Assembly (NCBI GenBank): GCA_964525015.1
Contig: CAZGFY010000010.1
Coordinates: 1-56,628 of the forward strand
Length of the DNA stretch: 56,628 nt
DNA from: RGIG3102 sp964525015
Lineage (GTDB): Bacteria; Bacillota; Clostridia; Oscillospirales; Ruminococcaceae
Direction of reading: 5' to 3'
Within the stretch, counting starts at the first letter, position 1; each line of letters starts with the position of its first letter. Shown in pieces: positions 16,019 to 25,117 of this stretch. A program made the translations under genes and the position numbers. The notes under the pieces are model-generated. The model searched no databases, was not told where the DNA came from, and saw only the letters and a list, made by a program, of their open reading frames with translations.

Positions 16019-17590
16019 ATGAAAAAAATATTTAAAAATGGAAATATTATCACGATGGATAATGAAAAAATAGTTGATTGCGTGATAATTGAAAATGGGA
16101 AAATAATTTTTGTGGGTGAGTTTTTAAATCTTAATAATAAAGAGAATTATGATGAAGTTATAGATTTAAAAGGTCAAACCTTACTGCCAGCTTTTATAGA
16201 TGCTCATTCACATATGCCAAGCTATGCAAAACTTTTAGCAGTTGCAGATTTGAATGATGCTAAAAGCTTTGAAGATATAGTAAATAAATTAGAAAAATTT
16301 AAAATTGATAATAATTTAAATGATACTGATATGATAACAGGGTTTGGCTATGATAATAATTTTTTAATTGAAAAGGCGCATCCTAGTGTAAAACAGCTTG
16401 ATAAAATAAAAAATCCTGTTTTAATTTCGCATAAATCAGGGCATATGGGAGTTTTAAATTCTAAAGGACTAAAGCTATTTAATATAAATGAGAACACTAT
16501 ATCGCCTGAAGGTGGTGTAATTCAAAAGGATGGAAATGGAAAACTAACTGGATATTTAGAAGAAACAGCATTTATGAAAGTTGCATTTTCAATGCAAGGT
16601 CCAGATGAAACAAGCTTAATTAATTTAATAAAAAAAGCTCAAAATATATATGCAAGCTTTGGAATTGCAATGGCGCAAGATGGTGCTGTAAAAGGTGAAG
16701 ATTTTAAAATACTGGAAAATTATTGTAACAAAAAAGCACTGTTTTTAGATACAGTTGCATATATTGATGTAACTGAAAATAAACAATTGATGGATAAGGA
16801 ATATCAAAATTATAAAGAATATAAAAATAATTTTAGAATAGGTGGGTATAAGCTTTTTCTAGATGGCTCACCTCAAGGCAGAACAGCTTGGATGAGAGAA
16901 AGTTATATGGATGATAAAGACTACTTTGGCTATCCAATATTTAAAGATGAAGTGGTTATAGAATTTTTTAAATATGCGGTGGATGAAAATATTCAAATCC
17001 TAGTTCATTGCAATGGAGATGCAGCTTGTGAGCAGATGATTAGATGCTATGAAAAAGCCTTAGATAAAAGAAAAAGCACTATTCGCCCAGTTATGATACA
17101 CGCTCAATTGCTTGCAAAAAATCAGATGGACAAAGTTGAAGAATTGAATATTATAACCAGCTTTTTTATAGCACATACAAAATACTGGGCAGATATTCAT
17201 ATTGAAAATTTCGGAAAAGAAAGAGCAGAAAATATTTCAGCAGTAAATTCTGCCATTCAAAAAGGAATAATGTATACTTTCCATCAAGATTCCCCAGTTA
17301 TAATGCCTAATATGCTCGAAACAATTAAATCAGCAGTTACACGAACAAGTATAAATGGCACAAAATTAAATCAGGATGAGTGTATATCTGTTTATAATGC
17401 ATTAAAAGGAATAACAATAAATGCAGCGTATCAATATTTTGAAGAAGATACAAAAGGAAGTATAGAGGTAGGTAAAAAAGCTGACTTTGTGATTTTAGAT
17501 AAAAATATTTTAGATGTTAAAAAAGAAGATATAGATAAAATAACTGTCTTAAAAACATATAAAGATGGTGAACTAATATTTTCAAAATAA
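16019..17590 (+). CDS. Amidohydrolase, YtcJ-like (amidohydrolase 3 family)
   Basis: A 523-residue metal-dependent hydrolase of the urease/dihydroorotase superfamily. The N-terminal composite domain (IFKNGNIITMDNEKIVDC) is followed by the metal-binding LPAFIDAHSHMP segment, a large TIM-barrel, the GGYKLFLDGSPQGRTAWM motif typical of the YtcJ/LAF3 group, VHCNGD, and the C-terminal GSIEVGKKADFVILDK closure. Substrate cannot be predicted; related proteins act on N-acyl or amide bonds. I chose ATG 16019 because AAAGGATG lies 9 bases upstream; the ATG at 16007 is part of that binding site. Single gene with its own terminator. Confidence 0.85.
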   Translation: MKKIFKNGNIITMDNEKIVDCVIIENGKIIFVGEFLNLNNKENYDEVIDLKGQTLLPAFIDAHSHMPSYAKLLAVADLNDAKSFEDIVNKLEKFKIDNNLNDTDMITGFGYDNNFLIEKAHPSVKQLDKIKNPVLISHKSGHMGVLNSKGLKLFNINENTISPEGGVIQKDGNGKLTGYLEETAFMKVAFSMQGPDETSLINLIKKAQNIYASFGIAMAQDGAVKGEDFKILENYCNKKALFLDTVAYIDVTENKQLMDKEYQNYKEYKNNFRIGGYKLFLDGSPQGRTAWMRESYMDDKDYFGYPIFKDEVVIEFFKYAVDENIQILVHCNGDAACEQMIRCYEKALDKRKSTIRPVMIHAQLLAKNQMDKVEELNIITSFFIAHTKYWADIHIENFGKERAENISAVNSAIQKGIMYTFHQDSPVIMPNMLETIKSAVTRTSINGTKLNQDECISVYNALKGITINAAYQYFEEDTKGSIEVGKKADFVILDKNILDVKKEDIDKITVLKTYKDGELIFSK

Positions 17591-17592
17591 TT

Positions 17593-17637
17593 AAAAACTA
17601 CAAGGAATAGATTTAGCTGTTCCTTGTAGTTTTTTTG
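17593..17637. terminator. Bidirectional terminator between convergent genes
   Basis: A 15-bp stem (17593-17607 with 17620-17634; core AAAACTACAAGGAA) with a T run on the plus strand and T residues on the minus strand. It serves the amidohydrolase and the convergent GGDEF/EAL gene. Confidence 0.88.
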
Positions 17638-17641
17638 TAAA

Positions 17642-19876
17642 TTAAAAATTTAGTAAACTATCAAATTCTTCATTTGGTATAGGTTTTGAGAAGAAGTATC
17701 CTTGGGCAATATCACATCCCATATCCTCAAGTATCTTTAATTGTTCAGCAGTTTCTACTCCCTCGCAAACTGATTTTAAAGATAAGTTTTTTGCCATGTC
17801 TACAATAGTTTTTAAAACTAATTGTCTTTTTTGCGAGTGGTGAGCTTCTGCAAGTAGGCTCTTGTCGATTTTTAATATATCAAAATCTAAATCTGATAGC
17901 AGGTCGAATGATGAATAACCTGCACCGAAATCATCAATTGAAAGAGAAAAGCCTTTGTTATGTAGATCTAATGAAAGATTTTTAAATGATTCAATATCTT
18001 CCATCATCGAAGTTTCGGTCATTTCTATTTCAATTAATTCATGTGGGATACCAAAAGAATCAGTGATTTCTTTAAGTTCTAAAGTAAAGTTTTTATTAAG
18101 CATGTGTAGCCTTGAAAAGTTTATAGAAATTGGTATTCTATATCCTTGTAAAAGAAAACGCTTAATAATACCACAAACATTAGAAAGCATGTATTTATCT
18201 AGCTCTACAATAAAGCCTTCTTGTTCAAAAATAGGTATGAAGTCATTAGGATATATAAAACTTCCATCTGGTCTTTTCCATCTAACTAATGCCTCTGCCC
18301 CGCAAATTGCCTTTGTTTTAATATTATTTTTAGGTTGAAGGTATACTTGGAATTCGTTATTTTTTAAAGCATCACGCATTATATCGCAAATATATGCTGT
18401 GTGTATTAAATCTTTTTTGAGAGTTTCCTCGTAATCATAAAACTTATTTTTCGCAAACCCAATTTTCTTATGATGATTATGAGTTAATGTAAGTGTACTA
18501 ATAATTTCATCAATATTTGTGCTACCAGTAGGTATATTATATCTACTATATCTAAATTTTAGCTCTCTTGGGCAGATTGTTGATATTCCTCGATTTATTA
18601 AGTCTTCATAATTTGAATTTTCGTCAAATAATTTATTTAATAAATCAATAGAAGAAAATAATAAAAATTCATCTTCATCGCCTTTAGCAACTATAAATTT
18701 ATCATTAGCAACTGTTTTTAAACCTTCAGATATAATTTTAAGAATGCTATCTCCAATATTGTAATCGTATAATTCATTTATAACTTTGAAATTAATTATA
18801 TCCATTTTAACAATAATGTAAGATGTTTCAGTGTTTTTTCTTAAAATTTGTTTTACTTTTTGCTTAAATTTAGTTTCGTTAAAAAGCCCTGTTAATTTAT
18901 CATAATACGCAATTTTTTCAAGATTAGTGGTGTATCGCTTATGTATTTTTAATGTGCTAAAAAGCACGGATAATAAAATAACAACAACTTCTGTTGAGAT
19001 TAAAATAGTATTTAAAATAATAGCATTTGAGGTTTTAGAGATAACAGAGTTAGGGATGGTCATCAATAATTTCCAGTTTGTATTATCTATATCAAAGAAG
19101 GTTAGTGTTTTTTCTTGGTCATCTAGTGTGTAATTAGCAGTTCCAACTAAAGAAGTAGACTCTAAAATATCTACAAAACTAGTATAAGGTTGTTTTTTAT
19201 CAAAAATAGAAATATCATCATAATATTTAATATTTTCACCAGAAAGTAAGGAGGAAGTTTTGCTAGTTGAGCTTATAATAGTTCCATCATTTTCGATGAT
19301 TATGTATACACCTTCACCAGAAAAAATAGTATTTAAATCCGCTTGCAGGGTTTCAGGCTTTATCTCGCCAAAAAGAATACCAATCTTTTCTCCTAAATTA
19401 TTATAAATAGCGGAGGATAAAAAGATTGAATTAGTATTGGTTATAGGAGAGTTAATTAAAGAAGACATAGAGCTATCGTGCTGTATGGCATCTTTAAAAA
19501 AATCAAAATCCGAAATATTTAACGTGGCACCATTACTTAAAATAGCATCACCATTTAGCTGAGCAATAATAAGATTATCAAAGAGGATGCTAGATTCAAG
19601 CTCAGAAAAAATATCAGTGATTTCAGATGAAAAATTTGAGATAGAATTTTCTGAAATCAAAGAGCCTGCAATGCTAGCGAGGCTATTTAATGAATCAGTC
19701 TTTTCGTTAATATTCATTTCAAGGCTGAGTTTTTGCTGGGAGGAAATCTCATAAAGCATTTGCTTGTTTCCAATATCAAGCTCATAAGAAACATTGTACC
19801 TATATAAGTACATACTAAAACCTATAATGATAGAAACAATCACAGCAGAAATAATATTTTGTTTTTTATTAAACAC
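17642..19876 (-). CDS. Membrane sensor with degenerate GGDEF and intact EAL domain (likely c-di-GMP phosphodiesterase)
   Basis: The 744-residue protein has a membrane segment at ~7-25, an extracytoplasmic Cache-like sensor to ~280, a second membrane segment at ~286-308, a GGDEF domain at ~322-480 and an EAL domain at ~495-744. The GGDEF active-site loop reads DEDEF (residues 400-404), so cyclase activity is unlikely. The EAL domain keeps GAEALVRW (Glu528), NFS, EMTET, DDFGAGYSS (648-656), KIDKS, EGVET and QGYFFSKP, so hydrolysis of c-di-GMP is expected. The start is GTG at 19876 with GGAG 9 bases upstream. Single gene, convergent with the amidohydrolase. Its ligand is unknown. Confidence 0.9.
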   Translation of the reverse strand: MFNKKQNIISAVIVSIIIGFSMYLYRYNVSYELDIGNKQMLYEISSQQKLSLEMNINEKTDSLNSLASIAGSLISENSISNFSSEITDIFSELESSILFDNLIIAQLNGDAILSNGATLNISDFDFFKDAIQHDSSMSSLINSPITNTNSIFLSSAIYNNLGEKIGILFGEIKPETLQADLNTIFSGEGVYIIIENDGTIISSTSKTSSLLSGENIKYYDDISIFDKKQPYTSFVDILESTSLVGTANYTLDDQEKTLTFFDIDNTNWKLLMTIPNSVISKTSNAIILNTILISTEVVVILLSVLFSTLKIHKRYTTNLEKIAYYDKLTGLFNETKFKQKVKQILRKNTETSYIIVKMDIINFKVINELYDYNIGDSILKIISEGLKTVANDKFIVAKGDEDEFLLFSSIDLLNKLFDENSNYEDLINRGISTICPRELKFRYSRYNIPTGSTNIDEIISTLTLTHNHHKKIGFAKNKFYDYEETLKKDLIHTAYICDIMRDALKNNEFQVYLQPKNNIKTKAICGAEALVRWKRPDGSFIYPNDFIPIFEQEGFIVELDKYMLSNVCGIIKRFLLQGYRIPISINFSRLHMLNKNFTLELKEITDSFGIPHELIEIEMTETSMMEDIESFKNLSLDLHNKGFSLSIDDFGAGYSSFDLLSDLDFDILKIDKSLLAEAHHSQKRQLVLKTIVDMAKNLSLKSVCEGVETAEQLKILEDMGCDIAQGYFFSKPIPNEEFDSLLNF

Positions 19877-20159
19877 TTACTTCATCTCCATATACTTTTG
19901 TTAGATTTAAAAATAAATTAATTAGTAAAAATATAATAACTATCTAATAATATGCTAACATATCACTTAAAAAAAATCAATAAATTTTACAAATATTTTA
20001 AAATACTTTATTAAATAAAAAAATATAAGATTAATTTTGAAATATCTAAATATACAAATGTGAAAATTGGATTTTTTTATTAGAATTAAAGTGGGCATTA
20101 TTGGAGGAGGGTTGAGAGCTTAGTGAAAAGTTAATAGTTATAAGTAATAAGTAAAAAAA

Positions 20160-20182
20160 CCAACCAGAAATCTGATTGGATT
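20160..20182 (-). terminator. Terminator-like hairpin behind the tRNA-Leu remnant
   Basis: On the minus strand, CCAATCAG and CTGGTTGG pair (one G-U) around ATTT, followed by a T run. It stands in the same position relative to the tRNA remnant as the real terminator stands to the intact tRNA. Confidence 0.6.
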
Positions 20183-20185
20183 TTT

Positions 20186-20204
20186 TGGTACCTGCGGTCA
20201 GCCT
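20186..20204 (-). pseudogene. Decayed copy of the tRNA-Leu 3' end
   Basis: On the plus strand TGGTACCTGCGGTCAGCCT (20186-20204) matches 17 of 19 bases of TGGTACCGGCGGTCGGCCT, the complement of the 3' end of the intact tRNA-Leu(CAA) 73 bases away (20259-20277). The T-loop consensus GGTTCGA is lost and no D-arm or anticodon arm is present, so it is a fragment, not a gene. It may come from a tandem tRNA that decayed or from a past recombination at the tRNA 3' end. Confidence 0.6.
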
Positions 20205-20219
20205 TGCTTTTTAGCCCAA

Positions 20220-20258
20220 TAAAAAAATAAACAGCATCCCAAAGGAATACTGTTTATT
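20220..20258 (-). terminator. Terminator of tRNA-Leu(CAA)
   Basis: Directly beyond the encoded CCA, the minus strand forms AAATAAACAGTATTCC / GGGATGCTGTTTATTT with two G-U pairs and a TTT loop, followed by a T run. Confidence 0.8.
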
Positions 20259-20345
20259 TGGTACCGGCGGTCGGCCTCGAACCGACACGATATTTCTACC
20301 ACGGGATTTTGAGTCCCGCACGTCTGCCAATTCCATCACGCCGGC
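20259..20345 (-). tRNA. tRNA-Leu (anticodon CAA)
   Basis: On the minus strand the gene runs from GCCGGCG (acceptor) to CGCCGGT-A-CCA, with CCA encoded. The anticodon stem CGGGA/TCCCG encloses loop CTCAAAA, giving anticodon CAA for UUG codons. The long variable arm (TGGTAGAAATATC-like) and the D-loop GGAATTGGCAGAC are typical of class II tRNA-Leu; the T-arm is GTCGGTTCGAGGCCGAC. 87 bases including CCA. Confidence 0.95.
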
Positions 20346-20485
20346 AGATAAAGTATCAAAGTAATACTTGTATAATTATATAATAAAGAAATTAAAAAAT
20401 CAATACAATCTCTAAAGTTTAATAAAAAAATATTTTTTTGAAACTTAAATAATTTTTAAGGTAGGTTTAAGGTTATTGGGTTATA

Positions 20486-20497
20486 GTATGTTCATAC
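20486..20497. promoter_or_regulatory. Palindrome upstream of the efflux operon
   Basis: GTATG-TT-CATAC (20486-20497) is a perfect 5-bp inverted repeat overlapping a possible -10 (TATAGT, 20482-20487), about 50 bases before the first efflux gene. A matching -35 was not found. It could be an operator, perhaps for the response regulator of the same cluster. Confidence 0.3.
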
Positions 20498-20545
20498 CAA
20501 AAAAACTAAATTTAAAAATGGATATAAACTAAAGGAGATTTTACA

Positions 20546-22303
20546 ATGATTAGAAACAAAAAAATACTTATTGGGGTTGCAGTAGTTGCAGTTGGAGTTT
20601 TGGCTGTTGGGGGATTGTCATTAACAGGCTCGGCAAGTTCACAAACACAGTCAGAAGAGCAAGTTTATTTAAGAACACAAACTCTTTCAAAAGAAACATT
20701 GCAAGAAACTGTAACAGGAACTGGTACGGTTGCAGCTAGGGAGTCAGCAGCTGTGTATTCCTCCGTTTCAAGTGGAAAAATATCAGAAATACTAGTGTCC
20801 ACTAGTGATTATGTAACCGAAGGCGATGTTATGTTTACACTTGATATGACTACTTTAAATGAAAATATAGCTGAAAAAGAAGAAGATATAGCGGAAAGAA
20901 CAGCAGATTTACAAGAAACATTTAATGATGCAAAAGAAGTGGCAACTGAAGCGTTTGAAGAAGTTTATAATTCAGGTGGTGCACAAGATGTTTATTTAGA
21001 TGCAAAGGCAGATTTTGATGAAGTGAAAAATGCGATTAGCTATCTTCAAACTGACTACGATACAGCATATTCTTTAAATCAAGATGCAACAATTAAAGTT
21101 AATAATATTAAAAGTGAGATAGCAGCTTTAGCTATCCCTACTTTGCCAAAAGAGCCAGTAGCTCCAGTTGAGCCAGCGATAGAAGCAGAAGATTATGATG
21201 CATTATTAGAGCAATATAATAAAGATAAAGCAGAATACGATGAAAACTATGCACAGTATTTACTGGATATTGATAATTATAACAATGTGTTAAAACCTGA
21301 ATACGATGCAAAACTACTAGATTTAAATACTCAATTATCAGATGCACAGGCAGAACAAGCTAACACAAAACTAGATTTAGATGCTAAAACAGTGGCTTTA
21401 AATGATGCAAAAACATCGTTAAATTACTCAGCTTTAGAGGGAATATACACAGAGGCAAAGAAAACATATGACACAGCTTTATCTAGCTATAATTCCTTAC
21501 TTGATAAACAAATTGTGGCTGATGATGCAATGTATGATGACACTTCTTTAGCTACAATGCAGGATCAATTACAAGATTATTATGATCAAAGAGAAGATTA
21601 TTATATTCGAGCTGAAATCTCAGGTCAGGTAACAGAAATAAATACTGAGGTAGGAAGTGTTGTTAGTCAAAATTCGGCTTTAGCTAAAATTCAAGCAACA
21701 GATACATTAGAAATTGATATTTCAATCCCAGAGAGTGATATTAATAAAATAAAAATAGGTCAAAGTGCAGTGATTAGAACTGATGCATTTGAAGAAGAAC
21801 TTGGTGGAACAGTTGTAGAAATTTCTTCAACAGCAACACAAGAGGGAATGGGCTCTACTTCAAGTAGTTTTACAGTAACAATAGATGTTACAAATGAAAT
21901 TTCAGGGCTTTTAGTTGGTATGAATGCACAGGCGGATATAATTGTTGCATCTCAAGAATCAGAATTTGTTGTTCCACTTAGCGCAATTGAAACAGTTGGT
22001 GGAGTGAATTCTATATATATTCAAACAGGCGATGAATTAATTGAAGAAAACTTTACTAAAATAGAAGTTCAGATTTTAGAAAATGATGGATATTACACTC
22101 AAATTAAAGCAAGCGAACTTGAAGAAGGAATGAAAGTTGTTACAACATTAAACGCTGAAACTACTACAACCGAAGTATCTGAAGAAATGCAAGCAATGAT
22201 GCCAGGTATGGGCGGAATTACAGGTGGCGCAGAAATGCCATCAGGAGGAGGCAGTACAGGCGGTGGAATGCCATCAGGAGGAGGCGGTGGTCAAAGAGGA
22301 TAA
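20546..22303 (+). CDS. Efflux adaptor subunit, MacA/YknX-like (HlyD family)
   Basis: The 585-residue protein has an N-terminal membrane anchor (residues ~7-27), a lipoyl/barrel-sandwich half (TVAARESAAVYSSVSSGKIS), a long coiled-coil region at ~100-350 with a Pro-rich hinge (PKEPVAPVEPAIEAE), the returning lipoyl half (RAEISGQVTEINTEVGSVVS), a beta-barrel and a membrane-proximal domain. It ends in a Met/Gly/Ser-rich tail with the repeat MPSGGG. In Gram-positive bacteria such adaptors (YknX) act with a MacB-type permease. It lies directly before an ATPase and permease gene and starts after AAAGGAG. Substrate unknown; related systems export peptides or antibiotics. Confidence 0.85.
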   Translation: MIRNKKILIGVAVVAVGVLAVGGLSLTGSASSQTQSEEQVYLRTQTLSKETLQETVTGTGTVAARESAAVYSSVSSGKISEILVSTSDYVTEGDVMFTLDMTTLNENIAEKEEDIAERTADLQETFNDAKEVATEAFEEVYNSGGAQDVYLDAKADFDEVKNAISYLQTDYDTAYSLNQDATIKVNNIKSEIAALAIPTLPKEPVAPVEPAIEAEDYDALLEQYNKDKAEYDENYAQYLLDIDNYNNVLKPEYDAKLLDLNTQLSDAQAEQANTKLDLDAKTVALNDAKTSLNYSALEGIYTEAKKTYDTALSSYNSLLDKQIVADDAMYDDTSLATMQDQLQDYYDQREDYYIRAEISGQVTEINTEVGSVVSQNSALAKIQATDTLEIDISIPESDINKIKIGQSAVIRTDAFEEELGGTVVEISSTATQEGMGSTSSSFTVTIDVTNEISGLLVGMNAQADIIVASQESEFVVPLSAIETVGGVNSIYIQTGDELIEENFTKIEVQILENDGYYTQIKASELEEGMKVVTTLNAETTTTEVSEEMQAMMPGMGGITGGAEMPSGGGSTGGGMPSGGGGGQRG

Positions 22304-22357
22304 TCTAGCCACTTATAAACTGTATAGATAAAAAACCAGAAAGGAATTGCTATACTT

Positions 22358-23062
22358 ATGTCAAAAGTAATTGATTTAAAAGGAATAACTAAAAGCTATT
22401 TTATAGGAAAACCAAATGAACTTGAGGTTTTACATGGAATAGATTTAACTATAAATGAAGGCGAGTTTGTTGCGATAGTAGGCGAGAGTGGTTCTGGAAA
22501 AAGTACACTTATGAATATCATAGGTGTACTCGACCAGCCAACTAAAGGAGAATACTATCTAGACGATACGAATATAAAAGATTTTTCAGAGAATGAAAAG
22601 GCTGCTATTAGAAATAAAAAAATAGGATTTGTTTTTCAAAACTTTAATTTGATTAATCGCTCAAACGTTTTAAAAAATGTTGAACTTCCTATGCTTTATT
22701 CAAAAATGCCAGCTAAAGAAAGAAAAGAAAAGGCGGCATTGCTATTAAACAAAGTTAAAATGGGAGATAGGCTCGATCATTTGCCAGCAGAGCTTTCAGG
22801 AGGGCAAAAGCAGAGAGTTTCTATTGCAAGAGCACTTGGAAATAGCCCCTCTATGATACTTGCAGATGAGCCTACTGGCGCACTTGATTCAGAAACATCA
22901 CAACAAGTTATGGAGATTTTTCACTCACTTCATAAAGAAGAGAACACTACGATAATTTTAATTACACATAGTAAAGAAGTTGCATCGCAGTGTGAAAGAG
23001 TTGTAACTATTAAAGATGGAAATATAATTTCTGATGAATTAAATAGTGAATATAAAAAATAG
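22358..23062 (+). CDS. ABC transporter ATP-binding protein, MacB/YknY/LolD type
   Basis: A 234-residue nucleotide-binding subunit with Walker A GESGSGKST, Q-loop QNFNL, signature LSGGQKQRVSIARAL, Walker B ILADEP and H-loop ITHS. The close resemblance to LolD/MacB-type ATPases (VIDLKGITKSY, EVLHGIDL, DQPTKGEYYLDD) and the neighbours define it as the energy module of the adaptor/permease system. These ATPases drive mechanotransmission rather than substrate translocation through a channel (family knowledge). Confidence 0.93.
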   Translation: MSKVIDLKGITKSYFIGKPNELEVLHGIDLTINEGEFVAIVGESGSGKSTLMNIIGVLDQPTKGEYYLDDTNIKDFSENEKAAIRNKKIGFVFQNFNLINRSNVLKNVELPMLYSKMPAKERKEKAALLLNKVKMGDRLDHLPAELSGGQKQRVSIARALGNSPSMILADEPTGALDSETSQQVMEIFHSLHKEENTTIILITHSKEVASQCERVVTIKDGNIISDELNSEYKK

Positions 23063-23091
23063 ATATAATATATGAAAGGGAAAACTAGATT

Positions 23092-24345
23092 ATGCTAGAT
23101 AATATAAATCTTGCCTTAAGTTCTCTTAAAGCAAATAAAATGCGCTCACTTTTAACTATGCTAGGTATTATTATAGGTATATCTTCAGTTATAGCTATTT
23201 TAACAGTGGGCGATGCAATGACATCTTCTGTAAATGATGTTATGGAAGATATGTCGGCAAACAGCTTAACTATATCAGTAACGGCAAAGGATGAAGATAC
23301 TGGAAGTGAATATATTTTTACAAATGAAACCATTCAAGATGATGATTATATATCAAATGAAATGGTGAATGAATTTAGTGAAAGCTTTAGCGAAGAACTA
23401 GCCTATGTTTCATTAAGTGAGAGCGTTCAAAATTTAACAACAGAAAATGAAGATGAAGTTTTTAATTTATCAACAACAGGGATAAATTATGACTATCAAA
23501 ATTCACCAACCTTTACGATAACTAAAGGGAGCGAATTTACACAATATGATATAGATAATGCATCGAATGTTATTATAATCGAGGAAGATTTAGCAACAGA
23601 GATGTTTGGAAATGAAGACCCAATTGGGAAAAAAATTAAAGTTTATTCAAATAATATCGTTGAATATTTTTATATAGTTGGGGTAACTGAAAGCAGTGAC
23701 TCTTCAAGTATGATGTCGGGCTTTTCAAGAGTTGTTAGCTATAATGTTCATATTCCAATAACAACGGCGAAAAATATGGCAAATACTCAAGATGGATATT
23801 CAAGTATTTCAGCAGCCTTTGTTGATGGAACAGATTTAGACGCAATGCAAGGATATACACAAACATATTTTGATAGCTATTATGAATATAATCCATCATA
23901 CACAGCAGATGTATCAGATCCATCAAGTATGTTTGAAAGCATGACAGATATGCTAGGAACAATACAATTAGCAATTGCAGGAATTGCTGCTATTTCACTT
24001 TTAGTAGGTGGTATTGGTGTTATGAATATAATGCTTGTTTCAATAACTGAAAGAACTAAAGAAATAGGAACTAGAAAGGCTCTAGGCGCGCCAAGGGGCG
24101 ATATAATGATGCAGTTTGTAACAGAGGCTGTTATTATATGTTTAATTGGTGGATTAATAGGGGTGGCTCTTGGGCTAGGGCTCGGTGTTGGCGCATCAAC
24201 AATGCTTGGTTTCCCATCCTGGCCGGATCCAACTGCAACTATACTAGCTATTGCATTTTCTATGTTTATTGGGTTATTCTTTGGATACTATCCAGCGTCA
24301 AAAGCTGCAAAACTAGATCCTATTGAAGCGCTAAGATACGAATAA
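23092..24345 (+). CDS. ABC transporter permease, MacB/YknZ type (FtsX fold)
   Basis: The 417-residue protein has the MacB topology: one membrane helix near the N-terminus (SLLTMLGIIIGISSVIAILT), a large extracytoplasmic domain (~45-285) and three C-terminal helices with the conserved VGGIGVMNIMLVSITERTKE and IGTRKALGAPRGDI coupling segment. The N-terminal MRSLLTMLGIIIGISSV motif is typical. It is the last transporter gene, 29 bases after the ATPase. Together with the adaptor it should form a tripartite-like exporter adapted to a Gram-positive envelope. Confidence 0.92.
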   Translation: MLDNINLALSSLKANKMRSLLTMLGIIIGISSVIAILTVGDAMTSSVNDVMEDMSANSLTISVTAKDEDTGSEYIFTNETIQDDDYISNEMVNEFSESFSEELAYVSLSESVQNLTTENEDEVFNLSTTGINYDYQNSPTFTITKGSEFTQYDIDNASNVIIIEEDLATEMFGNEDPIGKKIKVYSNNIVEYFYIVGVTESSDSSSMMSGFSRVVSYNVHIPITTAKNMANTQDGYSSISAAFVDGTDLDAMQGYTQTYFDSYYEYNPSYTADVSDPSSMFESMTDMLGTIQLAIAGIAAISLLVGGIGVMNIMLVSITERTKEIGTRKALGAPRGDIMMQFVTEAVIICLIGGLIGVALGLGLGVGASTMLGFPSWPDPTATILAIAFSMFIGLFFGYYPASKAAKLDPIEALRYE

Positions 24346-24445
24346 TAGAAAATTAAAATAAAATATGATATACTAAAAATGGTTAGCTTAGATTTATCAA
24401 AAATAAACTTTACCATTAATTAAAAGAAGAGGAATGGAAATTATT

Positions 24446-25117
24446 ATGAGAGTATTATTATGTGAAGACGAAGTTGAATTATCAAATGCATTAGTGGCTC
24501 TATTAAAGCACAGTAAATATTCAGTTGATGCTGTTTACAATGGGGAAGATGCGCTTGATTATATTGAAGCTGGAAACTATGATGCAGTAATACTGGATAT
24601 AATGATGCCAAAACTTGATGGAATATCCGTTTTAAGAAAAACAAGGGAAAAGGGAAATAATATACCAGTATTAATGCTAACGGCGAAAAGCGAGGTTGAT
24701 GATAAGGTTCAAGGGCTTGATTTTGGCGCTAATGACTATCTAACAAAGCCTTTTGAATTAAAGGAATTACTCGCTAGAATAAGGGCGATGACAAGGGATA
24801 AAAACGAAAGTAGTACATCTATTTTATCCTTTGGAAATATCACTTTAAATAGGGCAAGTTTCGAGCTGAAATCTCCAAAAGGAAACTTTAAGCTTGCAAA
24901 TAAAGAATTTCAAATGATGGAAATGCTTATGGTTAACCCAAAACATCTAATCACAACTGAAAGATTTATGGAAAAAATATGGGGATTTGATAGCGAAAGT
25001 GAAATAAGTGTTGTATGGGTTTATATTTCTTACCTAAGAAAGAAATTAACAGCGCTTGATGCTGATGTTATAATAAAAGTTACAAGGAATACAGGGTATT
25101 CACTGGAGGCAAAATAA
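24446..25117 (+). CDS. OmpR-family response regulator
   Basis: A 223-residue two-domain regulator. The receiver has the acidic pair after LLCEDE, phospho-acceptor Asp51 (VILDIMMPKLDG), Thr79 (MLTA) and Lys101 (TKPF). The C-terminal winged helix shows LANKEFQMMEMLM, TTERFMEKIWG and VVWVYISYLRKKL. I chose ATG 24446 because the ATG at 24434 lies inside the AGAGGAATGG binding site. It is about 100 bases after the efflux permease and abuts the kinase gene with no gap. Regulation of the efflux operon is inferred from linkage. Confidence 0.93.
   Translation: MRVLLCEDEVELSNALVALLKHSKYSVDAVYNGEDALDYIEAGNYDAVILDIMMPKLDGISVLRKTREKGNNIPVLMLTAKSEVDDKVQGLDFGANDYLTKPFELKELLARIRAMTRDKNESSTSILSFGNITLNRASFELKSPKGNFKLANKEFQMMEMLMVNPKHLITTERFMEKIWGFDSESEISVVWVYISYLRKKLTALDADVIIKVTRNTGYSLEAK

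Larger units (their letters stand above)
19877..20258. other. Intergenic region with tRNA 3'-end remnant and terminators
   Basis: This gap holds no credible gene. 19877-20100 is very AT-rich and should contain the upstream region of the GGDEF/EAL gene; no convincing -35/-10 pair was found. Bases 20125-20150 are a simple AGTTAATAGTTATAAGTAATAAGT-like stretch. 20160-20205 and 20220-20258 hold the tRNA-related elements listed separately. Confidence 0.6.

Noticed and set aside
20125..20150. Simple AGTTAATAGTTATAAGTAATAAGT stretch resembling the edge of a miniature element
   Set aside because: No inverted terminal repeats, target duplication or second copy was seen in the window.
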